Assembly (NCBI RefSeq): GCF_005870085.1
Contig: NZ_SZNM01000002.1
Coordinates: 1-64,000 of the forward strand
Source: Aquibacillus sediminis
Lineage (GTDB): Bacteria; Bacillota; Bacilli; Bacillales; Amphibacillaceae
Reading direction: 5' to 3'
Length of the DNA: 64,000 nucleotides
In this document: positions 46,366 through 55,989 of the stretch, piece by piece
Numbering within the stretch: the stretch's first letter is position 1
Layout of the letters: each line of letters opens with the position of its first letter
Program-made: the position numbers and the translations under genes
The notes under the pieces: generated by a model
The model's input: only the letters and a program-made list of their open reading frames with translations
Database searches by the model: none
What the model was told of the DNA's origin: nothing

Positions 46366-46397
46366 AAAAACTGATATTATACATATCAGTTTTTTTT
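46366..46397 (+). terminator. fxsA terminator
   Basis: AACTGATAT (46369-46377) and ATATCAGTT (46383-46391) pair around TATAC, followed by a run of T. Confidence 0.92.
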
Positions 46398-46416
46398 ATT
46401 GCAGTATCGCACATAA

Positions 46417-46958
46417 GCTGTATTATGCGACATAACCTTCGTAATTGTGCTCTCTACTATTCTGATAGAAATAAGTGATATACCATCGCTGCGGCAGAAT
46501 ACTACGCTTTCCATGGGCACGGCCTCGGGCCAACAGGATGTTGGCCACGCAGGCGTTGCCACAGGACGTGGCGAACTTAGCCTACGTTCCTTAATCCAAG
46601 TGGATCTTCGGCTCGCGCTGTTCGCATAGGACAAGGAAGGCTTCGACAGTGATACATCGCACGAAGAAAATTGGACTTTATTTTCGAGGAGTCTACGTAT
46701 TCTGCCTTCGCTGGTATAAGTTTTATGATTAGTGATAGATGTAATACTTTATAGATCCAAAAATAAAGAATTTGGTGCAAGGTTATATTACAACATGCTA
46801 ATAAACATAAAAAGAAATAGCATATGATTTTATTAAGCAAAGCACTATAAAACTTCAGAGTACTGAAAAAAGCGGAGTGTATTTCCGCAGCGCCGTTTTA
46901 GCACTAACTTGAGTAAGAATGGGCGAAAGTCATGTGCAGTTATGTCGCATAATACAGC
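46417..46958 (+). mobile_element. MITE-like element E3 (542 bp, right module collapsed)
   Basis: The ends are a perfect 20-bp inverted repeat: GCTGTATTATGCGACATAAC at 46417-46436 and its exact complement at 46939-46958. It differs from E1 by A to G at one position, and the change is matched at both ends. The left module is at 46493-46706 with the hairpin cassette GCCAC-AGGAC-GTGGC (46558-46572). The right module is reduced to 46872-46892, about 21 bases of outer arm sequence, as if the interior between the arms had been removed. The spacer between modules is clearly homologous to that of E4. Confidence 0.84.
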
Positions 46959-47000
46959 AAATATGCATTAATGAGTTGCAAATATTTTGCTAAGAATGCT

Positions 47001-48116
47001 TTATTCTTCCCCTTTTATATAGCCCCATAACTGTGCAAACACACCTGTTTGATAAAAAGTGTTGATAACCACAACGAGGACCGGTCCAATGATTAGTCCA
47101 GCTAAACCCCAAAGTTGAAACCCGGCAAATAATGCAATTAAAGTAGCTAAAGGATTTAAACCAATATTAGTAGATAACACTTTTGGTTCCATTAACTGAC
47201 GTTGAACAACGATGGTAATGTACAAAATGGATAGACCTATCGTTAAGTAAAAGTTACCAGAAAAAAACATATACAATATCCATGGAATAAATACAAGACC
47301 AGTTCCCAAATAAGGGAGTAGGTCGATGAATCCAGCAATGATCGCGATCGTTATCGCATAATCAACCCGTAAGATTATTAGTCCAATCCACACAATGACT
47401 GCAGTAATCGTAATTAGGGTTATTTGTGCTTTCACAAATCCGAATAGTGCTTTTTTGAGGCCGTTTAATACATCCTTACTTGAATTCGTCACGGGAGCTG
47501 GCGCTAATCTAGTGAATAAATTTGTAAACTTGTACCAATCTTTGCTAATAAAAAATGTTCCTAATAATGAAAAAACTAGCACCGTTACATAACTAGGTAA
47601 ATTCCCTAATAGGCTATGGATCGTTTGTAAAGTATTACGTATTACAATGGCCCCGGTTGAAGCAATTTCCTCACCAATATTTTGGATATTCGTTAATATG
47701 GCATCTTGTTGGGATGGTTCAAGTGTGTTTAATAGGGTTGCTAGATTTTGATAGATTGGGATCACATGCTGGGTAATAAAATCTTGAAAAAAAATGATTA
47801 GTAATTTGAAATGTGCTGGAATATGTTCTGCTAAATACGTGGTACCATTAATCAACTCCACGATTAGAATTGTAATCGTACTTATGATGAGTGCTAATAC
47901 TAAACAAATAGCTATTAATACGGCAAACGCTCTGTTTAAATGAAGCTTACGTTCAATAAAGTTAACTATTGGATTAATCATAAAAGCAAGGATAAGCGCG
48001 ATCATAAATGGATAGGTATATTGCGTAATATAAAACAATGTAAAGCAAGTGAAAATTATCACGGTTAATACAATCATTAAACGTAACAATCGATATAATG
48101 TCGTTTGGGTCATCAT
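47001..48116 (-). CDS. ytvI: AI-2E family permease YtvI, sporulation integral membrane protein
   Basis: A 371-residue protein (B. subtilis YtvI has 371) with about eight membrane helices in the AI-2E/UPF0118 arrangement: pairs near 12-55 and 65-90, a large loop (about 95-200) and a C-terminal bundle (about 215-365). ATG 48116 lies six bases after GAGAGG. ATG 48122 almost touches that site. In B. subtilis ytvI is a sporulation gene. The transported substrate is unknown. It is divergent from ytwI. Confidence 0.88.
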   Translation of the reverse strand: MMTQTTLYRLLRLMIVLTVIIFTCFTLFYITQYTYPFMIALILAFMINPIVNFIERKLHLNRAFAVLIAICLVLALIISTITILIVELINGTTYLAEHIPAHFKLLIIFFQDFITQHVIPIYQNLATLLNTLEPSQQDAILTNIQNIGEEIASTGAIVIRNTLQTIHSLLGNLPSYVTVLVFSLLGTFFISKDWYKFTNLFTRLAPAPVTNSSKDVLNGLKKALFGFVKAQITLITITAVIVWIGLIILRVDYAITIAIIAGFIDLLPYLGTGLVFIPWILYMFFSGNFYLTIGLSILYITIVVQRQLMEPKVLSTNIGLNPLATLIALFAGFQLWGLAGLIIGPVLVVVINTFYQTGVFAQLWGYIKGEE

Positions 48117-48219
48117 ATTCATCCTCTCATAACTAATATATTTTTCATTAGCTACTTTTATGTGGTACTATTAATTGAAGAGACATCAAAGAAAGGCGCT
48201 TATGTATGGAGGAACAAGT

Positions 48220-48684
48220 ATGTTTAATCAATCTACGATATTTTTACTTATTTTATTCCTACTAGGATATATAGGAAAAAACCAATCAATTATGATTGCT
48301 GTTTATGTGTTAATAGGCTTACAATTATTTAAATTAGATGATAAAGTTTTTCCATATTTTCAAGAAAAAGGTATAGGATGGGGAGTAACCATCATAACCA
48401 TTGCTGTGCTTGTGCCAATTGCAACAGGAGAAATCGGTTTTAAACAATTAATGGATAGTGTGAAATCATATTATGCTTGGATTGCGTTAGGCGCAGGCAT
48501 GTTTGTCGCATTAATAGCTAAAAATGGATTAACCTTACTAGCTGATGACCCACATCTAACAACTGCATTAGTATTAGGGACCATATTAGCGGTTGTATTT
48601 TTTCAAGGAGTTGCGGTTGGGCCATTAATTGGGGCGGGGATTGCCTATATGTGTATGAGAATGGTTGATTTTTTTGTCGGTTAA
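48220..48684 (+). CDS. ytwI: DUF441 membrane protein YtwI
   Basis: A 154-residue protein with four membrane helices, the standard DUF441 size. It begins MFNQSTIFLLILFLLGYIGK, with GGAGGAACAAG before ATG 48220. The frame is open for 15 more codons without support. The position between ytvI and citZ matches B. subtilis. The function is unknown. Confidence 0.88.
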   Translation: MFNQSTIFLLILFLLGYIGKNQSIMIAVYVLIGLQLFKLDDKVFPYFQEKGIGWGVTIITIAVLVPIATGEIGFKQLMDSVKSYYAWIALGAGMFVALIAKNGLTLLADDPHLTTALVLGTILAVVFFQGVAVGPLIGAGIAYMCMRMVDFFVG

Positions 48685-48991
48685 ATCAGTCTTTTCAACT
48701 TCCTCAAAAATTTCTCTACTATATTTAACAAGTTTTGAATAGTAATAGTTAGTAGTGACATCGACACCATTGCTACAACCTTTATGTAACAATCTGTGGT
48801 ACTATGTAGTTGAGAGAAGAGCGAAGGGGGATCAAGTGCCCCCTGATGCCACAACCATCCTTTTAGAAATCATGTCTTATTGAATTGTGATTCCGCCGAT
48901 TCTACATAAGTAAATAAAGTTTTTTAGTGGATAAAGCATAATCTATCGAAGTTTATCTAAAGTCAGAAATGAATCTCGAATGACAACTATT
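48685..48991. other. Intergenic region before citZ
   Basis: No gene is supported. AGGGGG (48825-48830) pairs with CCCCCT (48839-48844) around ATCAAGTG but has no T-run. An extended minus-10-like TGGTACTAT lies near 48797. A small transcript is possible but not shown. Confidence 0.35.
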
Positions 48992-49023
48992 TTAAATCGT
49001 TTTCAATAATTTAATCGGTTTCA
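48992..49023 (+). promoter_or_regulatory. Candidate catabolite-responsive elements upstream of citZ
   Basis: TTAAATCGTTTTCA (48992-49005) matches 12 of 14 and TTTAATCGGTTTCA (49010-49023) 11 of 14 positions of the cre consensus. They lie side by side about 180 bases before citZ. citZ is repressed by glucose in B. subtilis, so CcpA control is plausible. I could not identify a convincing CcpC site or core promoter. Confidence 0.45.
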
Positions 49024-49193
49024 TTTCACAAACAATTCGAAATAATTTATAATTGGTAATGGGGATGATCAAAAGTAAATAGAAATGATTGAGTTACTTT
49101 TGACCTAAATAAATAATGCCGATTTCTTTATGTTAATTTTCACTTTCTTAATTAGCGTATAGGAAAAGGTAAGAAGAAAAGGAGAGGGATATG

Positions 49194-50309
49194 ATGGCGA
49201 TTACCAAAGGTCTAGAAGGGGTTATTGCAACGCAATCATCAATTAGTTCCATTATTGACGACCAATTAACGTATGTCGGTTACAACATTGATGACCTTGC
49301 TGAGAATTCTAGTTTTGAGGAAGTTATTTTTCTATTATGGAACAAGAGACTTCCAAATAAAGAGGAATTGGCAAAACTTAAAGAAGAACTGATGTCTGCA
49401 ATGGAACTTCCAAAAGAAGTTATTGAACATCTTAAATCATATGATCTCACGACCGTTCATCCGATGGCAGCATTGAGGACAGCTGTCTCTTTATTAGGGT
49501 TGTTTGACCCTGAAGCAGATGAAATGGATCAAGACGCAAATTACCGCAAAGCAATTCGACTACAAGCAAAGATTTCCACAATTGTTGCAGCATTTGCACG
49601 TATACGAGATAATAAGGAACCTGTATCTCCAAAAAGTGATTTAAGCTATGCAGCCAACTTTTTATACATGCTAAATGGTAGACTGCCTAAAGATGTAGAA
49701 GAGGAAGCGATTAACAAAGCGTTGATTCTTCATGCTGACCATGAATTAAATGCCTCTACCTTTACATCGCGTGTATGTGTTGCTACTCTTTCAGATGTTT
49801 ATTCTGGAATTACGGCTGCAATTGGAGCGCTTAAAGGACCGCTTCACGGAGGCGCAAATGAACGTGTTATGAAAATGCTAACAGAAATCGGTGAGGTGGA
49901 AAACGCAATTCCATATATCCGAGAAAAAATGGCCAATAAAGAAAAAATCATGGGAATGGGGCATCGTGTTTATCGAACAGGTGATCCACGTGCGAAACAT
50001 TTAAAAAAGATGTCAAAAGAATTGACAGAATTAACAGGACAACCAAAATGGTATAACATGTCTGTTGAAATTGAAGAATATATAAAAGCTGAAAAGGGCT
50101 TGCCTGCAAATGTAGACTTTTATTCTGCATCCGTATACCACAGCTTAGGTATAGATCACGACTTATTCACACCTATATTTGCGATTAGTCGTTTTTCAGG
50201 GTGGTTAGCGCATATTTTAGAACAATATGATAATAATCGTTTAATTCGTCCACGCGCAGAATATGTTGGACCACAAAAACAGCAATATATTTCAATTGAA
50301 AATCGATAA
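49194..50309 (+). CDS. citZ: Citrate synthase
   Basis: A 371-residue type-II-like citrate synthase of the short Bacillus form. It begins MAITKGLEGVIATQSSIS. Conserved features are GPLHGGANERVMKML (about 218-232), MGMGHRVYRTGDPRAKHLK (about 257-275) with the catalytic His, and the Asp in PANVDFYSASVYHSLGI. It condenses oxaloacetate and acetyl-CoA. ATG 49194 is preferred to the adjacent ATG 49191 on spacing from AAGGAGAGGG. First gene of citZ-icd-mdh. Confidence 0.96.
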   Translation: MAITKGLEGVIATQSSISSIIDDQLTYVGYNIDDLAENSSFEEVIFLLWNKRLPNKEELAKLKEELMSAMELPKEVIEHLKSYDLTTVHPMAALRTAVSLLGLFDPEADEMDQDANYRKAIRLQAKISTIVAAFARIRDNKEPVSPKSDLSYAANFLYMLNGRLPKDVEEEAINKALILHADHELNASTFTSRVCVATLSDVYSGITAAIGALKGPLHGGANERVMKMLTEIGEVENAIPYIREKMANKEKIMGMGHRVYRTGDPRAKHLKKMSKELTELTGQPKWYNMSVEIEEYIKAEKGLPANVDFYSASVYHSLGIDHDLFTPIFAISRFSGWLAHILEQYDNNRLIRPRAEYVGPQKQQYISIENR

Positions 50310-50398
50310 AATGATAAACTAATAATGGTATTCATGATTTTATTATGAATAAATTTATATACTACTAGATTATTAAGTAAAAATTAGGAGGATTTTAA

Positions 50399-51670
50399 AT
50401 GACACAAGGGGAAAAAATTACTGTAAACAATGGAGAAATTAATGTACCAGATGTTCCTGTTATTCCATTCATTGAAGGGGACGGAACAGGACCAGATATT
50501 TGGGCAGCAGCAAAACGTGTAATTGAAGCTGCAGTAGAAAAAGCATACAAAGGTACGAAAGCAATTGAATGGAAAGAGGTCTATGCAGGTCAAAAAGCGT
50601 ATGATCGTACAGGTGAATGGTTACCATCCGAAACATTAGATACGATTCGCGATTATAAGATTGCAATTAAGGGGCCATTGACAACTCCAATTGGTGGTGG
50701 AATCCGTTCTTTAAACGTTGCACTACGTCAAGAACTTGACCTATTTACTTGTCTACGTCCAGTTCGTTATTTTGATGGTGTCCCTTCACCAGTTAAACGT
50801 CCAGAAGATACGGATATGGTTATTTTCCGTGAAAATACGGAAGATATTTATGCTGGGATTGAATGGCAACAAGGCTCACCTGAAGTGAAGAAAGTAATTG
50901 ATTTCTTACAAAATGAGATGGGTGTAACTAATATCCGTTTCCCAGAGACATCTGGTATTGGTGTGAAACCTGTATCAGAAGAAGGTACAACCCGCCTTGT
51001 ACGAGCCGCGATTGATTATGCGATTAATGAGGGACGTAAAAGCGTTACGCTTGTACATAAAGGGAATATTATGAAATTTACAGAAGGCTCATTTAAAAAC
51101 TGGGGCTATGAAGTGGCTGAAAAAGAGTATGGCGATAAGGTGTTTACTTGGGCTGAATGGGAGCGTATTGTAGAAAAAGATGGAAAAGATGCTGCAAATA
51201 AAGCACAAGATGAGGCGGAAAAAGCAGGAAAAATCATTGTAAAAGATTCGATTGCTGATATTTTCCTTCAACAAATCCTTACCCGTCCGCGTGAATTTGA
51301 TGTAGTTGCTACAATGAATTTAAATGGGGACTATGTTTCAGATGCACTAGCTGCACAAGTTGGTGGTATAGGAATTGCACCAGGTGCAAACATTAACTAT
51401 GAAACAGGTCACGCAATTTTTGAAGCGACACATGGTACAGCACCTAAATATGCAGGGTTAGATAAAGTAAACCCATCTTCTGTTATTCTATCCGGTGTGC
51501 TTATGCTTGAACACCTAGGATGGAGAGAAGCTGGAGAACTTATCCTAAAATCAATGGACAAAACAATAGGTTCAAAAGTTGTAACTTATGATTTTGCTCG
51601 TATGATGGAAGGTGCTACAGAGGTTAAAACTTCTGGATTTGGTGATGAATTAATTAAGAACATGGACTAA
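50399..51670 (+). CDS. icd: Isocitrate dehydrogenase, NADP type
   Basis: A 423-residue protein, the same length class as B. subtilis Icd. [13 protein letters not shown] is the N-terminal nucleotide-fold motif. The isocitrate-binding segment [18 protein letters not shown] (about 100-117) holds the Ser that E. coli AceK phosphorylates. [14 protein letters not shown] and the metal-binding Asp of [18 protein letters not shown] follow. AGGAGGATT precedes ATG 50399. It follows citZ by 89 bases. Confidence 0.97.
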   Translation: MTQGEKITVNNGEINVPDVPVIPFIEGDGTGPDIWAAAKRVIEAAVEKAYKGTKAIEWKEVYAGQKAYDRTGEWLPSETLDTIRDYKIAIKGPLTTPIGGGIRSLNVALRQELDLFTCLRPVRYFDGVPSPVKRPEDTDMVIFRENTEDIYAGIEWQQGSPEVKKVIDFLQNEMGVTNIRFPETSGIGVKPVSEEGTTRLVRAAIDYAINEGRKSVTLVHKGNIMKFTEGSFKNWGYEVAEKEYGDKVFTWAEWERIVEKDGKDAANKAQDEAEKAGKIIVKDSIADIFLQQILTRPREFDVVATMNLNGDYVSDALAAQVGGIGIAPGANINYETGHAIFEATHGTAPKYAGLDKVNPSSVILSGVLMLEHLGWREAGELILKSMDKTIGSKVVTYDFARMMEGATEVKTSGFGDELIKNMD

Positions 51671-51689
51671 GGGGATGAAATCAGAACTT

Positions 51690-52628
51690 ATGCCTGTTAA
51701 AAGAAAGAAAGTTTCCGTAATTGGTGCAGGATTTACTGGTGCAACGACGGCGCTAATGGTTGCGCAACAAGAATTAGCGGATATCGTTTTAGTTGATGTT
51801 CCAAATATGGAAGATCCAACGATAGGAAAAGCACTTGATATGTTAGAAGCAAGTCCCGTCCAAGGATTTGATGCTAACATTATAGGTACGTCAAATTACG
51901 AAGACACGAAAGGTTCTGATCTTGTCATTATTACGGCTGGAATCGCTCGTAAACCAGGAATGAGTCGTGATGATTTAGTAAATACCAATGCTAAAATTAT
52001 GAAGGCAATTACTAAGGATATTGTTAAGTATTCTCCAGATACAACCATTATTGTGTTAACGAATCCAGTCGACGCTATGACTTATGCGGTCTTTAAAGAA
52101 TCTGGTTTTCCGAAACATAGAGTAATTGGACAATCTGGAATACTAGATACGGCTAGATTCCGCACATTCGTTGCCCAAGAGTTAAATCTATCAGTAAAAG
52201 ATATTACTGGATTTGTTTTAGGTGGGCATGGTGATGATATGGTTCCATTAATCCGTTATTCCTATGCAGGCGGAATACCTCTAGAAAAATTGATCTCAAA
52301 AGAAAGGCTAAATGCTATTATAGAACGAACGAGAAAAGGTGGAGGAGAAATCGTAGGATTATTAGGTAATGGTAGTGCCTACTATGCTCCTGCCGCCTCA
52401 TTAACTGTAATGGCTGAAGCAATTTTAAAAGATCAAAGACGTGTTCTACCTAGTATCGCTTATTTAGAAGGCGAGTATGGGTACTCTGATATTTATTTAG
52501 GAGTTCCTACCATCATTGGTGGAAATGGTTTAGAGGAAATTATCGAGTTAGACTTAACAACCGAAGAAAAAGTAGCGTTAGATAAATCTGCTGAATCCGT
52601 GAAAGATGTTATAAAGATCTTAAAATAA
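51690..52628 (+). CDS. mdh: Malate dehydrogenase
   Basis: A 312-residue LDH-like malate dehydrogenase (B. subtilis Mdh has 312). The Rossmann motif is [16 protein letters not shown] (about 10-25), the catalytic His is in [16 protein letters not shown] (about 175-190), and the substrate Arg are in [14 protein letters not shown]. The frame starts earlier at 51675, but that ATG is directly against the GGGG site. ATG 51690 gives the family N-terminus [12 protein letters not shown]. Nineteen bases separate it from icd. Confidence 0.95.
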   Translation: MPVKRKKVSVIGAGFTGATTALMVAQQELADIVLVDVPNMEDPTIGKALDMLEASPVQGFDANIIGTSNYEDTKGSDLVIITAGIARKPGMSRDDLVNTNAKIMKAITKDIVKYSPDTTIIVLTNPVDAMTYAVFKESGFPKHRVIGQSGILDTARFRTFVAQELNLSVKDITGFVLGGHGDDMVPLIRYSYAGGIPLEKLISKERLNAIIERTRKGGGEIVGLLGNGSAYYAPAASLTVMAEAILKDQRRVLPSIAYLEGEYGYSDIYLGVPTIIGGNGLEEIIELDLTTEEKVALDKSAESVKDVIKILK

Positions 52629-52630
52629 TA

Positions 52631-52668
52631 AAAAACCCTTGTCACTAATAGGTGACAAGGGTTTTTTA
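52631..52668 (+). terminator. citZ-icd-mdh terminator
   Basis: AAAAAACCCTTGTCAC (52631-52646) and GTGACAAGGGTTTTTT (52653-52668) form a perfect 16-bp stem around TAATAG. Confidence 0.96.
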
Positions 52669-52689
52669 TTGTTTATTAGTAAATTTGAT

Positions 52690-53398
52690 TGAGTATAATC
52701 TTCACAAGTTTCGTTGGTTGTAGTGACTCTAATCTTTACTTTTGTTCTGAATGAATCAAGTGTTATAACCTCGCTTCGGTAGAATACTCCGCTTTCCATG
52801 GGCACGGCCTCGGGCCAACAGGATGTTGGTCACGCAGGCGTTGCCACACGACGTGGCGATCTTAGCCTGTGTTCCTTAACCACTTTACCAAGTGGATCTT
52901 CGGCTCGCGCTGTTCCCATAGGACAAGGAAGGCTTCGGCAGCAATACACCGCACGAAGAAAATTGGTCTTTATTTTCGAGGAGCCTTCGTATTCTGCCTT
53001 CGCTGGGATAAGTTCTCTGATTAGTGAAAGATGTAATACTCTATAAATTAAAAAATAATGAATTTACTGCAAGGTTATGTTACAACATGCTAACTAACAT
53101 AAAAAAGATATAGTATATGATTTCATTAAGCAAGCACTAAAAACTTCAGAGTACTAGAATAAGCGGAGGCAATACACGGAGACTCCCGAGGCCTGACGAG
53201 GGTCATGCAGGCGTTGTCCGACAAGGACGGTTTTTGCCTGTGGTCCTTAACTTGGTATCGGTGAGACCCCGCAGTGAGGTACGAACGAGGCTCACCAGCC
53301 CCCCACAGGAAAGCGTAGTGTATTTCCGCAGCGCCATTCAGCGCTAACCCTATTAAGAATGGACAAAAGTCATGTGCAGTTATGTCGCATAATATAGC
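52690..53398 (+). mobile_element. MITE-like element E4 (about 700 bp, left end decayed)
   Basis: The right terminal repeat at 53379-53398 reads GTTATGTCGCATAATATAGC. The left end near 52690 is barely recognisable. The left module is at 52778-52998 and the right module at 53163-53333, both with the hairpin cassette (GCCAC-ACGAC-GTGGC at 52843-52857; GTCC-GACAA-GGAC at 53216-53228). The spacer matches that of E3 over more than 100 bases. It fills the gap between mdh and phoP. Forward frames crossing it are not genes. Confidence 0.8.
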
Positions 53399-53553
53399 AA
53401 ATGCGAAATAAATAATTATGCTTGCAAAAAAGGCATTGTTTTAAGGTAATCTTAAATGTAAAGAAAAATTTACATAAATTCTGATTCATTTATATTCAAT
53501 CCTTGTTTTATTCATTGTAAGATGAGAAGAGAATACTAAATGGGGTGAAATAG

Positions 53554-54252
53554 ATGAGTAACAAAGTATTAATTGTTGATGATGAAGAATCGATTGCAAC
53601 TTTATTAAAGTATAATGTTGAACAAGCTGGATTTGAAACAGAGGTCGCATATGATGGACGAGTAGCTTTAGAAAAAGCAACAAATGAATCGTATCAATTA
53701 ATACTATTAGATATCATGCTGCCGGGAATTGAAGGGTATGAAGTCTGTAAACAACTACGTCAAAGAAAAATAGATACACCAATACTAATGATTACTGCTA
53801 AGGATGATGAATTTGATAAAGTTTTAGGGTTGGAACTAGGTGCAGACGATTATATAACAAAGCCTTTTAGCCCAAAAGAAGTCGTTGCTAGAATTAAAGC
53901 CATATTAAGAAGATCTAATCAACATGTTGTTGAGGCAGACACATCTTCGGTTACAATAGCTGATCTTACACTTTATCCAGAACAATATGAAGCAACGATA
54001 AATGATAAGCAGTTATTTTTTACTCGAAAAGAATTCGAACTGCTATATTATTTTGCTAAACATAAAGGCAAAGTTCTTTCGCGAGATCACTTGTTAAGTG
54101 CGGTTTGGAACTTTGATTTTGTAGGAGATACTAGAATTGTTGATGTCCATGTTAGTCATTTGCGAGAAAAAATTGAACCTAATACTAAGAAACCAAGCTA
54201 TATAAAAACTGTTCGCGGGCTTGGTTATAAATTGGAGGAACCTCATGAATGA
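53554..54252 (+). CDS. phoP: Phosphate response regulator PhoP
   Basis: A 232-residue OmpR/PhoB-type regulator. The receiver domain (about 1-120) has the acidic pair in IVDDEESIATLL, the phospho-acceptor Asp in LILLDIMLPGIEGYEV (about 53) and Lys in YITKPFSPKE. A winged-helix DNA-binding domain follows (about 130-230, GDTRIVDVHVSHLREKIEP). It controls the phosphate starvation response. The phoR start overlaps its stop by four bases. Confidence 0.93.
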   Translation: MSNKVLIVDDEESIATLLKYNVEQAGFETEVAYDGRVALEKATNESYQLILLDIMLPGIEGYEVCKQLRQRKIDTPILMITAKDDEFDKVLGLELGADDYITKPFSPKEVVARIKAILRRSNQHVVEADTSSVTIADLTLYPEQYEATINDKQLFFTRKEFELLYYFAKHKGKVLSRDHLLSAVWNFDFVGDTRIVDVHVSHLREKIEPNTKKPSYIKTVRGLGYKLEEPHE

Positions 54253-55625
54253 GTGAAACTAATTCCAAATTATTTTATGTTTATATTTTTATCGTAACTA
54301 TCGCAATGGTTTGTATGGGGGCGATCATTCTTCCCTTAACAACTGGAAATGAAACGATAATTGCTGGTCTTGCCTTACTTGGAGGCTTAATTGTATTTTT
54401 TATTTTAATTTATACCATTTTCCAAAGATACATTAAGCCAATCCGACCTGCAGCAGAAGTCGCGGATCAGTTAGCAAAGGGAAACTATCACGCTAGAACA
54501 TATGTGAGTGAACATGGCGAAATTGGAAGGCTCAGTCATTCTGTTAATCAATTAGCAAGAAGTCTTCAAGAAATGATGATACAGGATAAAATTCATAGCA
54601 GCCAATTGAAAACGGTAATTGATAATATGGAAAGTGGATTAATGCTAGTTGACGAAAAAGGTTATGTCCATCTTGTTAACCGTAAATTTTTATCGATATT
54701 TGGAAAAGATCAACAACACTATATTGGTTACTTGTATTATGAAGTATTAAAGGAAGAGCAAGTTCATCAATCTGTTCAACAAGCCTTTTTGTATGAAGAA
54801 ACTGTAAAAGATTCGTTTACAGTGACGATGAAGGTGGAAACAAAAGTGATTGAAGTGGTAGGGGCTCCTATTATTAATGATAAACAAGACTTAGAAGGGG
54901 TTGTGCTTGTATTTCATGACATAACAGAGTTAAAACGCCTTGAACAAACAAGAAAGGATTTTGTCGCAAATGTTTCTCACGAGTTAAAAACCCCGATTAC
55001 TTCAATCAAAGGGTTTGCTGAGACACTTCTTGATGGGGCAATGCATGATCAAGCATTACGCTCTCAGTTTTTAACGATCATTTTAACGGAAAGTGATCGA
55101 TTACAATCGTTAGTCCATGATCTATTGGAATTATCTAAACTTGAAAAAGAGAATCTGCGCATTCAACATAGGATGGTATCATTTATTCATTTAGTAGATG
55201 AACTACTACCTATTTTGTCTCAACAAGCAGAACAAAAGCATATCCAACTTACGACAGATATTGATCCTTCCGTTTCGATCGAAGGTGATCCAGATTTATT
55301 AAAACAACTCCTCATTAACTTGTTAAATAATGCGATCAATTACACACCATCAGAAGGAAAAGTTAAGTTATTGATTGAAGCGAATGAGGAAATGGCAATT
55401 ATAACCATTAGTGACACGGGAATTGGAATCCCTAAAACAGAGCAAACAAGAATATTTGAGCGCTTTTATCGAATTGATAAAGCGAGAAGTCGAAACACTG
55501 GTGGTACTGGACTAGGCTTAGCAATCGTTAAACATATTGTTGAAGTACATGATGGAACTATTCAAGTGGAAAGTGAAATAGACCGAGGAACCACATTTGA
55601 AATACAATTACCCTTAAGACAATAG
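54249..55625 (+). CDS. phoR: Sensor histidine kinase PhoR, short form
   Basis: A 458-residue kinase, about 120 residues shorter than B. subtilis PhoR. Two membrane helices (about 7-27 and 34-55) are separated by only a few residues, so the extracytoplasmic loop domain is missing. A HAMP segment (about 57-110), PAS (about 120-225), HisKA with FVANVSHELKTPITSIKGF (about 237-255) and HATPase_c with NLLNNAINYTP and GGTGLGLAIVKHIV follow. GGAGGAAC precedes ATG 54249. The ATGA overlap couples it to phoP. Confidence 0.92.
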   Translation: MSETNSKLFYVYIFIVTIAMVCMGAIILPLTTGNETIIAGLALLGGLIVFFILIYTIFQRYIKPIRPAAEVADQLAKGNYHARTYVSEHGEIGRLSHSVNQLARSLQEMMIQDKIHSSQLKTVIDNMESGLMLVDEKGYVHLVNRKFLSIFGKDQQHYIGYLYYEVLKEEQVHQSVQQAFLYEETVKDSFTVTMKVETKVIEVVGAPIINDKQDLEGVVLVFHDITELKRLEQTRKDFVANVSHELKTPITSIKGFAETLLDGAMHDQALRSQFLTIILTESDRLQSLVHDLLELSKLEKENLRIQHRMVSFIHLVDELLPILSQQAEQKHIQLTTDIDPSVSIEGDPDLLKQLLINLLNNAINYTPSEGKVKLLIEANEEMAIITISDTGIGIPKTEQTRIFERFYRIDKARSRNTGGTGLGLAIVKHIVEVHDGTIQVESEIDRGTTFEIQLPLRQ

Positions 55626-55699
55626 GTCATTCTTTTATGGATGGCTTTTTCTTTTTAGTTAAGGCTCTTTTCTAAAAGTTTTCTGTCAGCTGTAGAGTA

Positions 55700-55855
55700 G
55701 CTATATAATGCGCCATAACTTTATAGGAGGTACTAAAAAATCCCTTTTGAAATACATTACGCGCGTCCTAAGGTGGCCAACGAGCTTCCTTGAAAAATAA
55801 AGAGCCATTTTCTGCGTGCGATGAATCGCTGTCGAATCTTTCCTTATCCTCATTC
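55700..55855 (-). mobile_element. Decayed remnant of the MITE-like family (E5)
   Basis: GCTATATAATGCGCCATAAC (55700-55719) matches the family terminal repeat at 17 of 20 positions. The following 55740-55855, read on the minus strand, aligns with the left module of E3 (for example TTCGACAGCGATTCATCGCA and CTTTATTTT). There is no second end. This copy is inverted relative to E1-E4. It lies between phoR and hflK, where I see no other feature. Confidence 0.65.
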
Positions 55856-55989
55856 TCACTGTAGGTATCATCTAAGATTTTCCACCCTTTCTTTAAATTT
55901 ACCAATTACAAAAATATCAAACTATGAAACCATTTTAATGTTACAATCGTATTAAGAGTATGTTACAAAGAGGAGGAGAAAACAAAAAC

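Noticed and set aside
48685-49190. CcpC operator upstream of citZ.
   Set aside because: ATAA and TTAT half-sites occur, but not with the seven-base spacing of the known dyad.
52798-53046. Forward frame in element E4, partly similar to one in E3 (46447-46629).
   Set aside because: Similarity reflects the shared repeat. The frames diverge after indels and lack translation signals.
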